Part shown: one piece after another, positions 36,983 to 48,997 of the stretch
How the letters are laid out: each line of letters opens with the position of its first letter
How positions within the stretch are numbered: position 1 is the first letter of the stretch
Assembly (NCBI RefSeq): GCF_014356525.2
Contig: NC_052508.1
Span: forward strand, 62,272,047 to 62,336,046
DNA length: 64,000 nucleotides
Direction of reading: 5' to 3'
Source of the DNA: Nilaparvata lugens
Taxonomy: Eukaryota > Arthropoda > Insecta > Hemiptera > Delphacidae
Program-made: the position numbers and the translations under genes
Notes under the pieces: model-generated
What the model saw: the letters and a program-made list of their open reading frames with translations, nothing else
Told to the model about the DNA's origin: nothing
The model's database searches: none

Positions 36983-37000
<18 letters not shown>
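36680..37000 (+). mobile_element. SINE-like or short LINE-like retroelement with poly(A)
   Basis: Starts GTTGGAAGGGTGAACGCTTG and contains CGTCCCGGTGGTTCGGATCC. It continues through TTTAATAAATTGAAAAATAAA and ends in about 18 A's, then (AT)n to 37020. The 5' half matches the minus-strand fragments at 27424, 46150 and 51640. Two polyadenylation-like signals before the A-run show an RNA-copied origin. A tRNA-type B box is possible at GGTTCGGATCC but not certain. Confidence 0.65.
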
Positions 37001-37016
<16 letters not shown>

Positions 37017-37104
37017 TATATGGTTCTTCGGAGGATTTAATTGGAATCAATGAAATGAACAATCCCACAGGAAAAATTATCAATAAGAAGTGATGATAAC
37101 TCAC

Positions 37105-37395
37105 ATAATCCTTGTTGAAATCCTTGAGCTCCTGATCCAGAATGTATCTATCGTAGAGCGCTCTAGAGAGCGCACCGCGCGGACGGTACATTCGCCAGGC
37201 CGGCTCTCTAGAGCAGTTGTACAGCTGTCCGCAGCAGGCAGCTGAGTCTGTAGAGCAGTTGTAGAGCTCTGTAGAGCAGCTAGAGCTGTCTAGCACTTGG
37301 TCACAGCAGACGCGCACGTTGTAAGAAGGATGCTGATTGGTTGACTCGTACCAGCAGGTTGCTGCTGAGGCCATCACTCATTTCACCGGAAAATT
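37105..37395 (-). CDS. Probable coding exon of an unidentified host gene (cysteine-rich N-terminus)
   Basis: Minus strand: a good acceptor (TTTATGTTTCCAG) precedes 37395. An ATG lies at 37374, with an in-frame stop just upstream that supports it as the start. The 90-codon frame ends exactly at a consensus donor TAT|GTGAGT (37105/37104) in phase 0. The peptide begins MASAATCWYESTNQHPSYN and has eight cysteines in about 55 residues, with LYNCS twice. It closes with ALYDRYILDQELKDFNKDY. The exon is far more GC-rich than its surroundings. No family is recognised, and following exons were not found downstream (below 37105), where SINE and LINE copies follow. It may instead be a chance frame in a GCTCTACA-rich repeat. 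Confidence 0.4.
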
Positions 37396-37777
37396 CTGGA
37401 AACATAAAGAGAAAAGTAGTTGGCATCCTTGGAAAACTTATGGAAGAATATAAGAATCAGAGGAGAATCGATATGTTGACAGTGAGATTGAATAGTCTTT
37501 AAAGCAATCTGGTGAACATTTTCAGCTGATAAACAAACATCATGAATCGGGGAAGATCATTAGGAAAATTGGTTAAAACCCTGGGAAATCTGTCTAGGAC
37601 ACATAATGTCGAAGAGAAATAAATGGGAGAAACCGATTACATACCCTGAAAATGGATTGAAACATTTTTAAAAGAGTCTGGTGAACTGTTTTCTATCCAA
37701 TCTAATGTAGTAATAATAGATATATTGAATTAAATAGTAAATTAATGAATGAAATATAACTAGGTGATAGAGCAATA

Positions 37778-37778
<1 letters not shown>

Positions 37779-37823
<45 letters not shown>

Positions 37824-37840
37824 TAATAATAATAATAATA
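37779..37840. repeat. (AAT)n microsatellite, left of a LINE fragment
   Basis: About 20 AAT triplets with one ATA interruption, ending exactly where the reading frame of the LINE fragment begins. Confidence 0.95.
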
Positions 37841-38341
37841 AAGCGCCACAATGCAGTAGCTGGGATCTTGCATCAGGACCTTGCTCTGAAGTACCAAATC
37901 ATCAATCAGAAGCTGCCCTACTACTTGTACAGGCCATCCCCAGTCTTGGAGAATGAGACACATAAGTTATATTGGGATCGGTCGGTGCTGACAGACAGAA
38001 CAGTTGCTCATAATAGGCCAGATATCATCCTTATGGATAAGGTAGCCAAGGAAACAACACTAATAGATGTTGGCATACCATGCTGCCACAACTTGGACCA
38101 GTATTATAATGAAAAGGGCTCCAAGTACCTTCCCTTGGTTGCTGAGATCAAGGATGTCTGGATGCAAGAAAAGGTCACAATTGTTCCTGTCATTATCTCC
38201 GCGGTTGGAGTTGTAACTAGAAAAGTGTCAGCAAATCTTTGTCAGATGGGAATATCGAAAAGTGCAAAATATGCCATGGAAAAAGCAGTTGTTCTCAGCA
38301 CAGCATCCATTGTGAGATCATTTTTGAACATTTCAGTTTAG
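37841..38341 (+). pseudogene. LINE C-terminal fragment with restriction-like endonuclease domain (R4/Dong type)
   Basis: Open from the microsatellite edge: KRHNAVAGILHQDLALKY, then KLYWDRSVLTDRTV, then NRPDIILMDKVAKETTLIDV. The spacing RPD-14 residues-D matches the PD-X12-14-D active site of restriction-like endonucleases found at the C-terminus of R2/R4/NeSL-type non-LTR elements. The KRHN start normally follows a CCHC finger just before it, so the reverse transcriptase and finger are missing through 5' truncation. The frame ends with LNISV and a TAG stop at 38339-38341. Some R4/Dong elements insert into TAA repeats, and this piece has AAT repeats on both sides. The clade was assigned from motif memory, not alignment. 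Confidence 0.65.
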
Positions 38342-38418
38342 AAGTAATGCACCAAAGTCTTGCCAAAGGCCGACTTTGACTGCAATAAACACTCACTTGT
38401 CATGTGATGAATGAAATG

Positions 38419-39133
38419 ATAATAATAATAATAATTTATTCGACCAAAAACAAACATTGTACAAACAAATTGAAATAAAATAACATAACTGGTGTAGCAA
38501 ACACCCACGCATGCACAATACATGTTTATCATCATAGTCTAAATGAAGCCCCAAGGTAATCCTGTGTGGGGCCTTTCTTTGTATATTTAATCACAACAGA
38601 AAATGATCAAACAAAAGATAGAAAAAAATGAAAGAAGAAATATATAGAGTCTTACATTAATAGAATACAAAATCTTAAAAAACTACAAAATTTCAAAGAA
38701 TAATAAAGATAAAAAAATTGAAACTAAAATAATAAATCATATTGCAATTTAGACAGTTATCCGTGCGGGCAGCACATTCCAAATGATAATTATCGATTCT
38801 TCAGTCATCAGATGAAGCCATGCAAAATATAAGTTCTATGACACAATATAATTACATAAATAATTCAATTTCCCAACCATACAAAAACTAAATCAAACAT
38901 GAAAAACAAAATATCAACTTTCGAGCATGAAAACCTTCATAAAAACAACTGCGTATCATCAATCGCAACAATAATTTTTTTTAATCTGGCCTTCACTATT
39001 TGGCTATATTGACACTCCTGTAAGTCAGGTTGCAAGGCATTGTAAAGCTTACCACCTACATATCTGAAAAATCTTCTGTTATGCTCAAGCCTAGGTCTAT
39101 GTAATTGAACTCTATTTCCATAGCGTACATTAT
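38419..39133 (-). pseudogene. LINE C-terminal remnant with (ATT)n tail
   Basis: Minus strand from about 39133 to a stop at 38937-38939: ADYNVRYGNRVQLHRPRLEH, RRFFRYVGGKLYNALQPDLQ, then KARLKKIIVAIDD. The LYNALQPDL segment is the usual end of Jockey/CR1-like reverse-transcriptase ORFs. About 500 bp of 3' UTR follow, ending TTGGTCGAATAAATTATTAT. The element is 5'-truncated. The tail abuts the endonuclease fragment at 37841-38341. Confidence 0.7.
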
Positions 39134-40990
39134 AATCAGCGATATGGGAAATTTATTGATTTCCACAATATATTTTTTTTTGTTTGCTGCTTTGTTTTTT
39201 GTTAATTGTATGTTTGTATATAATTGTACTGTACAGAGATCTACTCATGTATGTTGTCTTGTTATATTTGATTTTTTGCTTCTTGCTGGTTATCTTGGCT
39301 TGTTGGGAATAGTGATTAAAGTTTACAGGATGCTACAGACGTCGTGCGCTAAAATGTCTGTAAAGTGATGAACTGTACTCCAAAAAAAATTAATCTATGT
39401 CTTAACAATTTAGTAATTGCAATTAAATACATTACTAACAATGACCACACAACTTGTCAAAGTGATCATTTAATTTCCAAAACTTAAAATGAATGTCAAG
39501 TGAATTTTATGATGGAAATGAAATTATTTATTTATTTATTTATTTATTATGAAAACCACCTGGACAAATAGAACCTGAAAAATAAATTGGAATAGAAACT
39601 TGATAATGACATAATAGTTATTTTTGGTCGAAAGCTGTCCTGTCTTAGAAAAAAATGAAAGGTACTAGAAGTAGTTCTACAGAAAAAAAATCAAGTAGAG
39701 ATAGTAATAAATAAAAATTAACAAAATCAACAGATTACTATACGATGATGAAAATGTTTTAGAGTAATGCGTGACAGATACGTTGATACAGATACGCCAG
39801 GAAAAGTGATTTAAGCATTTATCTCAAAACTTGAAATAAGTGAATATAATAATATGGGTATAAACGTGATACAGTTTGAATCTTGGTAAGTTATATAGAT
39901 AATATCACATATTATGTGGAAATGAAATTCCAATTTCAATGGAAGTAGCGTTTCACACACAATGACAATGAGATAGCAGTACAGCCAAACAGGAGACGCA
40001 TTCATTTTTCATTACAGTTGATTATGATTTAAAACCGTAGAACTATTCTGAGAACATTTTCTAAATAATTCAGACTCAACTAACTACCAGCTTCCTTCTT
40101 TAATCCAACTAACAGACATCACACCTGAATTCCAACGAATAGGTCTGGATTGGAAATCGTCGAAAAAAGCAAATGATCCCAATTTTCATTTAGCCACGGA
40201 CAATTTGACAAAAGAAAAGGTAATAAGCGAACGGATAGAAAGAGAGAGAGCCGAAAATAAGAAAAATAATTGAAGAATAATAGGGCGTAACATTATTTAA
40301 TGTCACATCTACGTCGAACAAGTAAGCGGATAAAATAATGTAATGTCATTTTTAATGTACTCGGTGAAGAATTATTTTCGATAACAATAGAGTTTAAGAG
40401 AAGGAATAAGTAAGGGAAGGAGAAAAGATGGGAGTAAGAAGGAAAATAGATTGAGAGAGGTGGAGTGAGAAACGAAATATGGCACAGAGAGATAGATTAA
40501 GAAAGAGTGTGTGTGAACGAGAAAAAGAAGAATAGCCTAACAGAAAATAGATTAACAATAAATACTTGGAAATAATCATGTGGAATTCTAAACTTCCTAT
40601 TGAGCTTCTATTGCAGTATAACAATGAGAATTTGAATATCTGTGTTGTAGTGGATGCGATATTTTAGTAGTAGTCGCTTATTTATTTAAAAAAATATAAA
40701 TTTATTTAGCCTGTTACTCCTACCTCATTAATCACAAGTGAAATATCTAGTTAACTTTCACATTTGATTAATTAAGAATTAATTATTCTTATAAATTTAA
40801 AAATAATGAATAAATTCAATTATAATTAATAATGAATTGTTGTACAATATATTATGCAACTCCATGATTTAGCTTTCAGTTTCGTCGGGATTGATAATGC
40901 TGGCTTCCACTAACCAGGATCAAATGATACTAGATTGAAGTTGATTATGTTTGATGAAATCTGACATTAGATTCCTTGATGGGCCTATCA
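39134..40990. other. Non-coding AT-rich stretch
   Basis: A (TTTA)n run at 39525-39547 may be another LINE tail. Purine-rich DNA fills 40210-40520. Hydrophobic short frames (39105-39368, 40394-40624) have no recognisable domain and no splice context. Confidence 0.45.
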
Positions 40991-41000
40991 TTTTTTTTTT

Positions 41001-41510
41001 TATTCATTTGAATATTATAATAAAGCGATAGTATCCCTCTAGTTGTAAGCTATTTGAGGGATATATAAAAATAATCCTTTACATACAATAAAAACAATAA
41101 ATAACAATAGTTATATTTCTTAATTTACCTGATTGAATTTCTTCATTTTTTTTTGTAACTGATTGTTCTGTTTTGTCCATTGCACCATAACTTAACTTAA
41201 CTTATAAAATAGAAAAAGACTTTCCTCGGTAAGCGACAATCTATTTATTTATTTATTTGAGTATTACAATAGTGCGATAATATCCCTCAAGCTGTAAGCT
41301 ATTTGAGGGATATATAAAAATAATCCTTTACATACAATAAAAACAATCAATAACAATAATTATATTTCTTAATTAACCTGATTATATTTCTTCATTTTTG
41401 TAACTGATTGTTCTCTTTTGTCCATTGCACCATAAATTAACTTAACTTAAACCGACTTAACTAAACGAAATAAGACTTATAAAAAAAGACTTTACTTGGT
41501 AAGCGACAAT
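41001..41510 (-). repeat. LINE 3' UTR present twice in tandem
   Basis: About 240-260 bp each (41001-41240 and 41253-41510). Both start from a T-rich or (TTTA)n edge and end at GGTAAGCGACAAT. Shared landmarks are TATCCCTC, GTAAGCTATTTGAGGGATAT and TTGTCCATTGCACCATAA. Confidence 0.85.
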
Positions 41511-42780
41511 TAACAAGATAATCACTCAGGGATATTTCCTAATGTTATTCACTCTGAACATAAATATTTATTAAATCATGATATATCTTCATTGAAAAAC
41601 TAGCATTATTCTAAACTCAAAAAATATAATAGATAGTCAATAAAAAATTCATAAACTCGAATAAACACAAGAAACAAAACACAACTCATTACCTTAAACT
41701 AATCAAAATGATTTATCCTTATGAAGTGTACTTTGAGTTTTAATTGAATGTCATTCTTAATCTGTAACATTGTCAACTCTAATGGCAATGAATTTAACAG
41801 AAATTGGATTCTGAATTCTGGAGCTCTTCTACCATAGGCATTGTTATATCTCAGGGTTTCTATAATTTCTATGTATCAATGTATATTCTTTCTATTTCGT
41901 TCATTTCTCTATATTCGTTCTTATAGTAGTTTCGTGACAAATCTGTGAACCTGGCTAAAGCTTCCACCATCATAATGCCGAACAAGTGACGTTCAACACC
42001 ATTAAAAAGTGTTTTTATTAATCTTTCTACGGCCCTATGCAGTGGCTGTTTTATATATTTGAGTGCTAAATAATGGATGGTGATTCCGTAGAAGAGAGTG
42101 CTCTGCGCCATTAAGTAGTAGATCATTCTTTTAGTAGTGATGGGAAAGTGATAGCTAATTCTTGAACATTTATAAAGAGCAGCTCTCATTATTTTTAAAA
42201 GTGAATTATTATGTGATCTGAATCTCATATCATCATCAAACATTATTCCTAAATGTTTTAAGCTGTCACAAAAATCAAGTTTTTGACAATCACATCCATT
42301 CATGTGTGGATTATCTAGACATTCTGCTTTATGACCATTAACTTGACAAATTCATTCTCATTGGCATTACGTCTATGATTTCTGAATACTATTACTTTAG
42401 TCTTTTGTGAATTCATTTTTAAACTATTATTAAAGGAATATTTAATTGCCAAATCCAGATCGTTCTGCATCAAACCTAAACCTGGTCCTAAATCTTAATG
42501 TATTATATATAAAATATTATCATCAGCATATTGCATAGCTTTACTTTTAAATTTCAGGCTTGCGAAAACGTTTTACATAAATATTGAATAGAATCGGTGA
42601 TAGTATGCTACCCTGAATCAATCCTCATGATTGTTCATAACTGCTACTAAAGTAGGTACCTATTCCAATTTGCAGAGTTCTATCCACGAAATAATTACTG
42701 AATAACATTAGTAGTTTACCTCCAACACCTATTCTTATCAATTTATGAATCATGCTTTCATAATTTACAAGGCCGAATGC
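41511..42780 (-). pseudogene. LINE reverse transcriptase remnant, heavily mutated
   Basis: Minus strand: near 42770 FGLVNYESMIHKLIRIGVGG, then GLIQGSILSPILFNIYV and the catalytic MQYADDNILYII (near 42530). Then a 144-codon open stretch to 41869 begins at or just upstream of MNGCDCQKLDFCDSLKHLGI and includes DDDMRFRSH and ALYKCSRISYHFP. At least two stops and a frameshift break the part before 42303. The N-terminal half of the RT and the endonuclease are missing. It is a different lineage from 33652-36395, judging by motif wording. The duplicated 3' UTR at 41001-41510 belongs to it. Confidence 0.8.
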
Positions 42781-42789
42781 TCGCTCATT

Positions 42790-43762
42790 GACTTTAATGC
42801 TATGAAGTATTTACTTTCTATAAAAGGAAACCTTAAATTCTGGGGAAAATGTTATTTATTTGAGAATATACAGTTGGTTTTGAATGATATATACAGGAAA
42901 TTAAATAAGACTGATCATCGAGCAAGAAAAATGTATTTTTGTATTATCACATGAATATTGTAGTAGAGCTCAATTGGCCTACTTATAGAAAATAGGATGG
43001 ATTTTTTTTTTAAATATGATTTGAATTTATATCACGCATAGATTTATATCTAAAAATATTATGTTTTCGACCATTCTTTATTATTGAATTATAAAGCATA
43101 AGCAAAGACTCAAATTATAGGTATAAAATGAGGAAAATCTCATTAATAGAGTAATTTTTTATTTTTTTATTTTATTTATTTACAATGCAAATAACACTAA
43201 TGTAATAACATCGGAGGATAAAATAATATGGTAGTCCTTGTGCTATTTTTCTTCCAAATTTATAGGTGACAATGTCCGAAATAAGGTTAGAATTTCACGT
43301 GTACAATTTTGATAAAATCTTAGTCCAAAATAATCATTAAAACTATAAATTTTGAATTTAGATGGCTTAAATTGATGAATTAATAAGAAATATTCCACTC
43401 AATTACCACTTTTAACGAATAATATTGAGTTATTTCAGAAATTTTGAACTATTCAAGAAACACAAACTCGTAAACACTGAATTCTATGCAAATCAGTTCA
43501 TTTTTCTCTTGAAATAAATTATGAATAATACATTAAATATAGTTCACATGAGTAAAATAGATAGTGCTACAGTATTGGAAGATGTGTTCATGGCTGGTTT
43601 TTCTAAAAACATCAGCATTAATAAAAAATTTGCTCAACTCAAACTACATTTATTTTAAAAATTCGTGGATCTGGAAATGGGAATCATGCATAGAAAAAGA
43701 TAATGATATATTGAATACTGGAGTATGATTTGTGTAACGATTGTGCATGACAAGGATAAAGC
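42790..43762 (-). mobile_element. Non-coding, with a LINE 3' UTR (43156-43510)
   Basis: From 43156 a T-rich/(TTTA) edge is followed by sequence alignable with 45577-45910: CTTCCAAATTTATAGG versus CCCAAATTTTTACAAA, AAATAAGGTTAGAATTTCAC versus GAATAAGGTTAAGATTTCAC, and AAGAAACACAA in both. These are two diverged copies of one 3' UTR, on the minus strand. Nothing is recognised at 42790-43155. Confidence 0.4.
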
Positions 43763-43866
43763 TATAGTGAGGTTCACTTCTCTAAACTGTCAGTATTCCT
43801 TATGAATAACACAAATGCTTCTCATTCACCTCTAATGCTGACAGTTTAAAGTGAATCTCATTATAC
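43763..43866. mobile_element. MITE (about 104 bp), CACTTTAAACTGTCAGC family
   Basis: Left TATAGTGAGGTTCACTT... AAACTGTCAG; right GCTGACAGTTTAAAGTGAAT then CTCATTATA. Another copy is at 48524-48622, and ends or fragments occur near 11525, 12895, 30054, 50150 and 62706. Confidence 0.8.
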
Positions 43867-46149
43867 TAATTCAACAGGAAATAGAAAATCAAGTGATATA
43901 TGAAGTGGGTACGGGAATTGAAAGAACATCATAGAAATAAAGAGTCTGGACTACCATAGAATCCCTGGAAAAATTAAAATTGGAATGCCAAATCGAAAAA
44001 TATCAAGAAAAATTATCAAATGAGGATTATTATAGTGTTATGCCAATATTTGAACCAATCTGCAACCTAGCTAACTTCACAGAAAAAGAGTGAATTGAAT
44101 CTTACACATAATAATACAAGCTTCAAATTATAAAGGATTATCACAGTCTATAATACATAAATATTCACCAATTATAAATCAATACAGCACAAGGAAAAAA
44201 ATATCACCTTTAACTCTAAAGAAACATGAGTTATATGCGACCTAAAAGAAGTGTACAGAAATAGGCCACTTCATCATTTACTATTTCAATGATAAAATCT
44301 AAAGTAATTATTTGTATCATAGAATGTTGCAACATACTCCATCATCTATTGCTATGTGATAGGAGAAACACATTGAAAGGGGTTTGGGATGATGAAAAAG
44401 AGCCCTCACCGGTAGCAGTTACAAAAAGCCATCAACAAATAGCTAGAAATTGCAATATTTATGGATTTTAATTTAACTACAATGGCTTATTCTATTGAAA
44501 CTTATATAAATAATAAACTTCTTATACAGCATACATACATTTATGGCCCTTTTATGTTACAATTAGATTAGCAACAAACAATTGTAGTGAAATTTTATTA
44601 ATCTGTAAACCTAACCTATATAAGACTCATTGACCATGGATAGCTTAGTATATCTCGTTTTTCAGTGTTTCAATGCTCAAATTGTGTGAATATCAGCAAT
44701 CAAAATATTTCATTGGATCTCTAATGTATAATTGTATCATTTGAGAATTGATAAATAACAAAATAAAAACAAAGCCGGTAATGTTGGATTTTGATGAGCA
44801 CTTGTAGGCTACATTAGTGTTCTTGTACATTTCTAAAATTATAGGACAATAATTGTTACTTACCATAGGCAAATATGATGTATCATGTATTGAAATGTAT
44901 AATATCTCGTACAAGATTGATGAGATAAAGGAATTTATTTGTAAAACAGAATCGAAAAACCACTGTTAGCATGACAGTTTAATACAACATGTAAACGCAC
45001 TTGACAGATTATTTTAAAGAATTAGAACATTTAAAAACACTGGAAGATATGAAAACAGGAATGAGGTTGTTTAAAACATTAAATTTCGTTTGTTTTTAAG
45101 CTATAAATAGTAGATTTTGAACGATAATTCTTTACCGAACGTAGTTTTAGGTTAGGTTCGATCTCTGAGTTGGCGACCGTTGGTATAACAACGGAAACAA
45201 ACTTCGATCAGCTGGTCTCAAGGCTTCTACAAGTCAGCTGATTCTACTTCAATCTTATCACGGACTTCTTATCACGTTATCACCAAGACACAAACAATGA
45301 ATAATATTAATTTTACAATATTTAATTTTAATAAATTTAATTGTACCATGGCTTACTTTAGATTACTTCTATCTATAGTTGTAGACTATGATAGTACTCA
45401 ATTAGTTTTACAATGGATTTCAGATGCTTTTTTTCTGAAACGTGTGGAACTAACTTATACTGCATAAAGAGGGCTTCTTTATTATACTAAATGGTGTCCC
45501 ATATTACAGAGTGCTTCCGAACTCCTTACTAATATTCTAGGGCATTGTTCTTGATTGTTAGAATTCAACCAACTGTTTATTTATTTATTCATTTCATTGA
45601 CAATTAAAAATCATAATTATAATAAATATAATATGATTGGTAGAAGACAACAGGCATAGCCCAAAACTGTCTTTTCCCAAATTTTTACAAATAGAAGTTT
45701 CGAAAAAGAATAAGGTTAAGATTTCACTTTCACTTCAAAAAGTCCAATTTCCACTTAAAAACTAATGACTAAACTAAACATTTTGAATTTTGATATTTAA
45801 AAACTAATTAAAAGCAAAAATATTTCACTCAAATCTCTACAAATTAGAAAATTTTTGAGTAATTTTGCAAAATTTTGAGCCAGTAAAGAAACACAACTCC
45901 ACTGTTGAACTGACCAATATGAAAAATAAATTGTAAAAATGTGTAAATGGCTATTTTATATTTTATAGATATTAAGTTTACTTCCAGTTAAAGTCTATGT
46001 TGAATTGAAAATTTTACTTGTGAAATCGAGTTTGGAATTGAACGGAAATATATATTTTTACTCCAGAAACATACATGAACATACATTTATAGTAAAATTG
46101 TTACAAAACCTCTTGAATTATTGAACAGTATTCTTGAGCATTTTTGCTG
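43867..46149. other. Non-coding, includes a LINE 3' UTR copy (45577-45910)
   Basis: 45577-45910 is the partner of 43156-43510. TTTTAGGTTAGGTTCG near 45150 has only two TTAGG units, not a telomere array. No gene was recognised. Confidence 0.4.
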
Positions 46150-46250
46150 AGTATGTCTACGTAAGCGCAAGGCTTGTGCGTGGGTAATGAGACTGATGAT
46201 AATGATGGATGAATGGACCTCTGGCTCCAAACCACCAGGAAGCGATTTTT
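46150..46250 (-). mobile_element. SINE-like repeat fragment (family of 36680-37000)
   Basis: GGCTTGTGCGTGGGTAATGA and CCACCAGGAAGCGATTTTTA match the reverse complement of that element. Confidence 0.6.
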
Positions 46251-47352
46251 ATTCTAATAAATTATATTTATTACAACGAGAGTTGCAGGCGCATGAAGCT
46301 TAACTTGAAAACAATATTATTTTATAACCCCTTATAATAACAGTATTGTATTTCTAGTGAATACATAGAATCTCATCTGAATTACACAGGAGCCAACTAA
46401 TCATTAATTATTTTTAAAACTAACGATATTACTTGATTATATGAATGATTAAACTAGATTTTGATACAGCCACACTCATTGAAACGACAAGATAATAGCT
46501 TTGGCTCTTTCACCAATTAATCCAATATTATAATACCTATTGATCAATGTATTGATTGGGGTTATCTAACCCCAATTTTGTGTTATTACTATCACAAAAG
46601 CAACCCAGAATAGTTGAGCAAAAAGGCAAAGAAGAATAATAGAGTGTAAAGTTTGGTGGTGGAAACTAAGAATATGACAAGATGAAAGAAGAAAAATAAT
46701 AACAAGATGAGAGTGAAGGAGGTGAATAAATAGAAGACAAGAATTGGGTCGTAGAAGAGGCGAAGAAGTGGGAAGAAGATGTCGAAGAAGTTGGAAATGA
46801 GGAGGAGGATGAGAAGAAGATTATGAGGAAGAAGAAATATAGAATTAGGAGAAGAAACAAAGGTGGCACAACAAGAACAGCACACTCACACACAAAATCC
46901 CCAATAAGTGAAGAATATTAGGATGTTGGCAGAATGACTGCTGGGTCGTTATGGAAATTGTGAGCCATCCCTGATACAATTTGCATTCGGAAAATGATAT
47001 CAAGTTGGCATGCGCAGTCAAGATTGACCAATCAGAACACCGCGCTTGCTATTATAGTTCATCTTCACGATTCTCTTCCACTAGGAGTTGTAGTGATGCT
47101 GATGACTCAAGGCTTAGCCCCGGGTTGGGATGAATTCCACACACAGATGAATGTTCAAGAAGAAGGTGAAAATGAGGAAAAGAGAGAGAGAAGATGAGAA
47201 AAATTAAATGAGGAGAAGTGGTGATTGGAGAGGATTTTGGACCTGATGAATATTGAGCACCAGACGAATTTCAAAAACTAATACCGTATAATAAACAATT
47301 TAGTTAAAGAAGATTGATAAAGAAGTATAGAAGTTCTCTTTGCTAATATGTT
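46251..47352. other. Non-coding stretch with a purine tract
   Basis: 46600-46870 is GAA/GGA-rich, producing two overlapping Ser/Phe/Leu-rich minus-strand frames. No gene was recognised. Confidence 0.5.
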
Positions 47353-47690
47353 GTGATTTCCACCTTCTGTTACCAAATATGTGTTTCGAATTTACTGCAT
47401 CTTGAAATAGTCTATTCCACTCTTCTCTTTCATCTCTATCTCTCTTCCTTGCCTATTCCGTTATTTTCTTCATTGATCACCAATTTTCTTCTATTGCCTT
47501 CTCCAAAAGCTATTGAAATGTTTACTCGTTATTCCCTATCGTTAACTTGTATCACTCCACCTTCTCGTATACAGTGTATTTATAATACACTTATCTTTCA
47601 TTCTCATTTCCCCTTTTTATTATCTGCTAATATTCTCATATCCTCCAATTTGTGTAATTCACTTCCTCTTCATGTTGTATTCTCCACGGG
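47353..47690 (+). pseudogene. Possible LINE C-terminal remnant
   Basis: The frame ends with LCNSLPLHVVFS just before the foldback element, resembling the WNSLPLHV motif near the end of many LINE reverse transcriptases. The preceding YNTLIFHSHFPF is compatible. It is short and low-complexity, so this is weak. Confidence 0.3.
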
Positions 47691-47710
47691 TCGATGTCAA
47701 ACGAGGCAAA

Positions 47711-47946
47711 CGACAGAAGAGTCCTGCGACAGTCGAGACCAGCGACGGTAGAGACCGGCGACATTCGAGGCCAGCGACGGTAGAGGACTCCTGAAAAAGT
47801 AGCCTCAAATGTCGCCTGCGTTAGGCGACAGTAGAGGACTCTTCAATTTTCGTACACTCCCGACAGTCGAGGCCTACGACCGTAGAGGACTGTAACAGTC
47901 CTCTATTGTCGCAGGCCTCGACTGTCGTCGGTCTCGACTGTCGCGC
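47711..47946. repeat. GC-rich foldback made of GACAGTCGAG-type units
   Basis: About ten short units such as GCGACAGTCGAGACC, GCGACGGTAGAG and GCGACAGTAGAGGACT occur in the left half. The right half has them in reverse (CCTCGACTGTCGTCGG, TCTCGACTGTCGCG). The ends pair over about 20 bases. The composition contrasts sharply with the AT-rich, CT-rich flanks. Confidence 0.8.
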
Positions 47947-47949
47947 CCC

Positions 47950-48523
47950 CTTCTCCATATGACAGTTTGTTAGAAATAGAATATTGGCTTTCACTTATCA
48001 TTTATTTCTATCTACACTCTTATCCCTCTTTACTTCTCCCAATTGTGTTATTTTCCTGACTCTTGTTCTTTGACTCCTGGTTTACTAGTGATACCATCAT
48101 TTGCAGTCCCTTTCTTTTCCTCATTCATATTATGTTCTTTCTATTTTTCCTTGATATTTATATAATTTTTTTATCTGTTTTTCTGCTCTCGTTATGTCAG
48201 TTTGTTACTGATTAGTATATTCAATTGTTCCCTTCCCTTTATGTTATTCATTCTAACTGCTCTTTGTCATTTGCTTCTTCGTTCACCTTGTGTGCTGTAG
48301 AATCGTAAAATCTTAGATAATGTCCTACACTCCTCTATTCCCCTTGCGTTCTTATTCTCCCTCTACATATGTTGTAGAATCATGGAGAAATCTCACCTCT
48401 CAGTTCATCCTTCTCCTCCTTTCTTCTCCTATTTGTATCCTCCTTCATCCTCTCCGTGTGTTGTGGAATCCTACAATCATGGGTGATGTCCTGAGGCTAG
48501 CATGCAAAACAATCTGATTCTCT
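47950..48523. other. Pyrimidine-rich stretch with degenerate tandem units
   Basis: The phrase TGT(G/A)(C/T)TGTAGAATC recurs near 48292, 48370 and 48460, each followed by CTC-rich DNA, suggesting a degenerate 80-90 bp repeat. No gene was recognised. Confidence 0.4.
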
Positions 48524-48622
48524 TATAGTGGGGTTCACTTTGAACTGCCAGCATAAGTTGAATTGGTAACATTGATGTTCATTTATGAGGAACGCTGACA
48601 GGTTAAACTGAATCACACTATG
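48524..48622. mobile_element. MITE (about 99 bp), CACTTTAAACTGTCAGC family
   Basis: Left TATAGTGGGGTTCACTTTGA, right GGTTAAACTGAATCACACTA. Same family as 43763-43866. Confidence 0.75.
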
Positions 48623-48997
48623 GAAGCTGAAAATTATTGTGCTTTCACGATTTTATAGCTTAATACGATGATGAACTTGACTACTTTGGAATCATGGAAT
48701 AAGGCGTTTGAACTTGTTTGATTTCGAAATGTGAAGACTAACAACCTCCATCGAATGATGATTCAGTTTACATCTACCGTAGAGATGTTTTAGACAAGTT
48801 GTTTTCATCGATTGAAAAACTAACAATGATATTGTTATATTACAGTGTGTAATAGTTATGCATAGGAGGGCACCCACCACCACACACTAACAAGTTAAGA
48901 TAGTTACAAACACATCGATTTTTGGAAGTAAGATTTTTTGCCGTCTTTATGAATTCTACCAGATTGAATGGAACTTGACAATCATATGATTTAATCA
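48623..48997. other. Non-coding spacer
   Basis: No recognised feature. Confidence 0.4.

Noticed and set aside
37868..38341. Intact host gene
   Set aside because: The frame continues upstream to the microsatellite edge and its motifs are those of a LINE C-terminus, so it is a truncated retroelement.
45145..45165. TTAGGTTAGG, insect telomere-like
   Set aside because: Only two units, so chance is sufficient.
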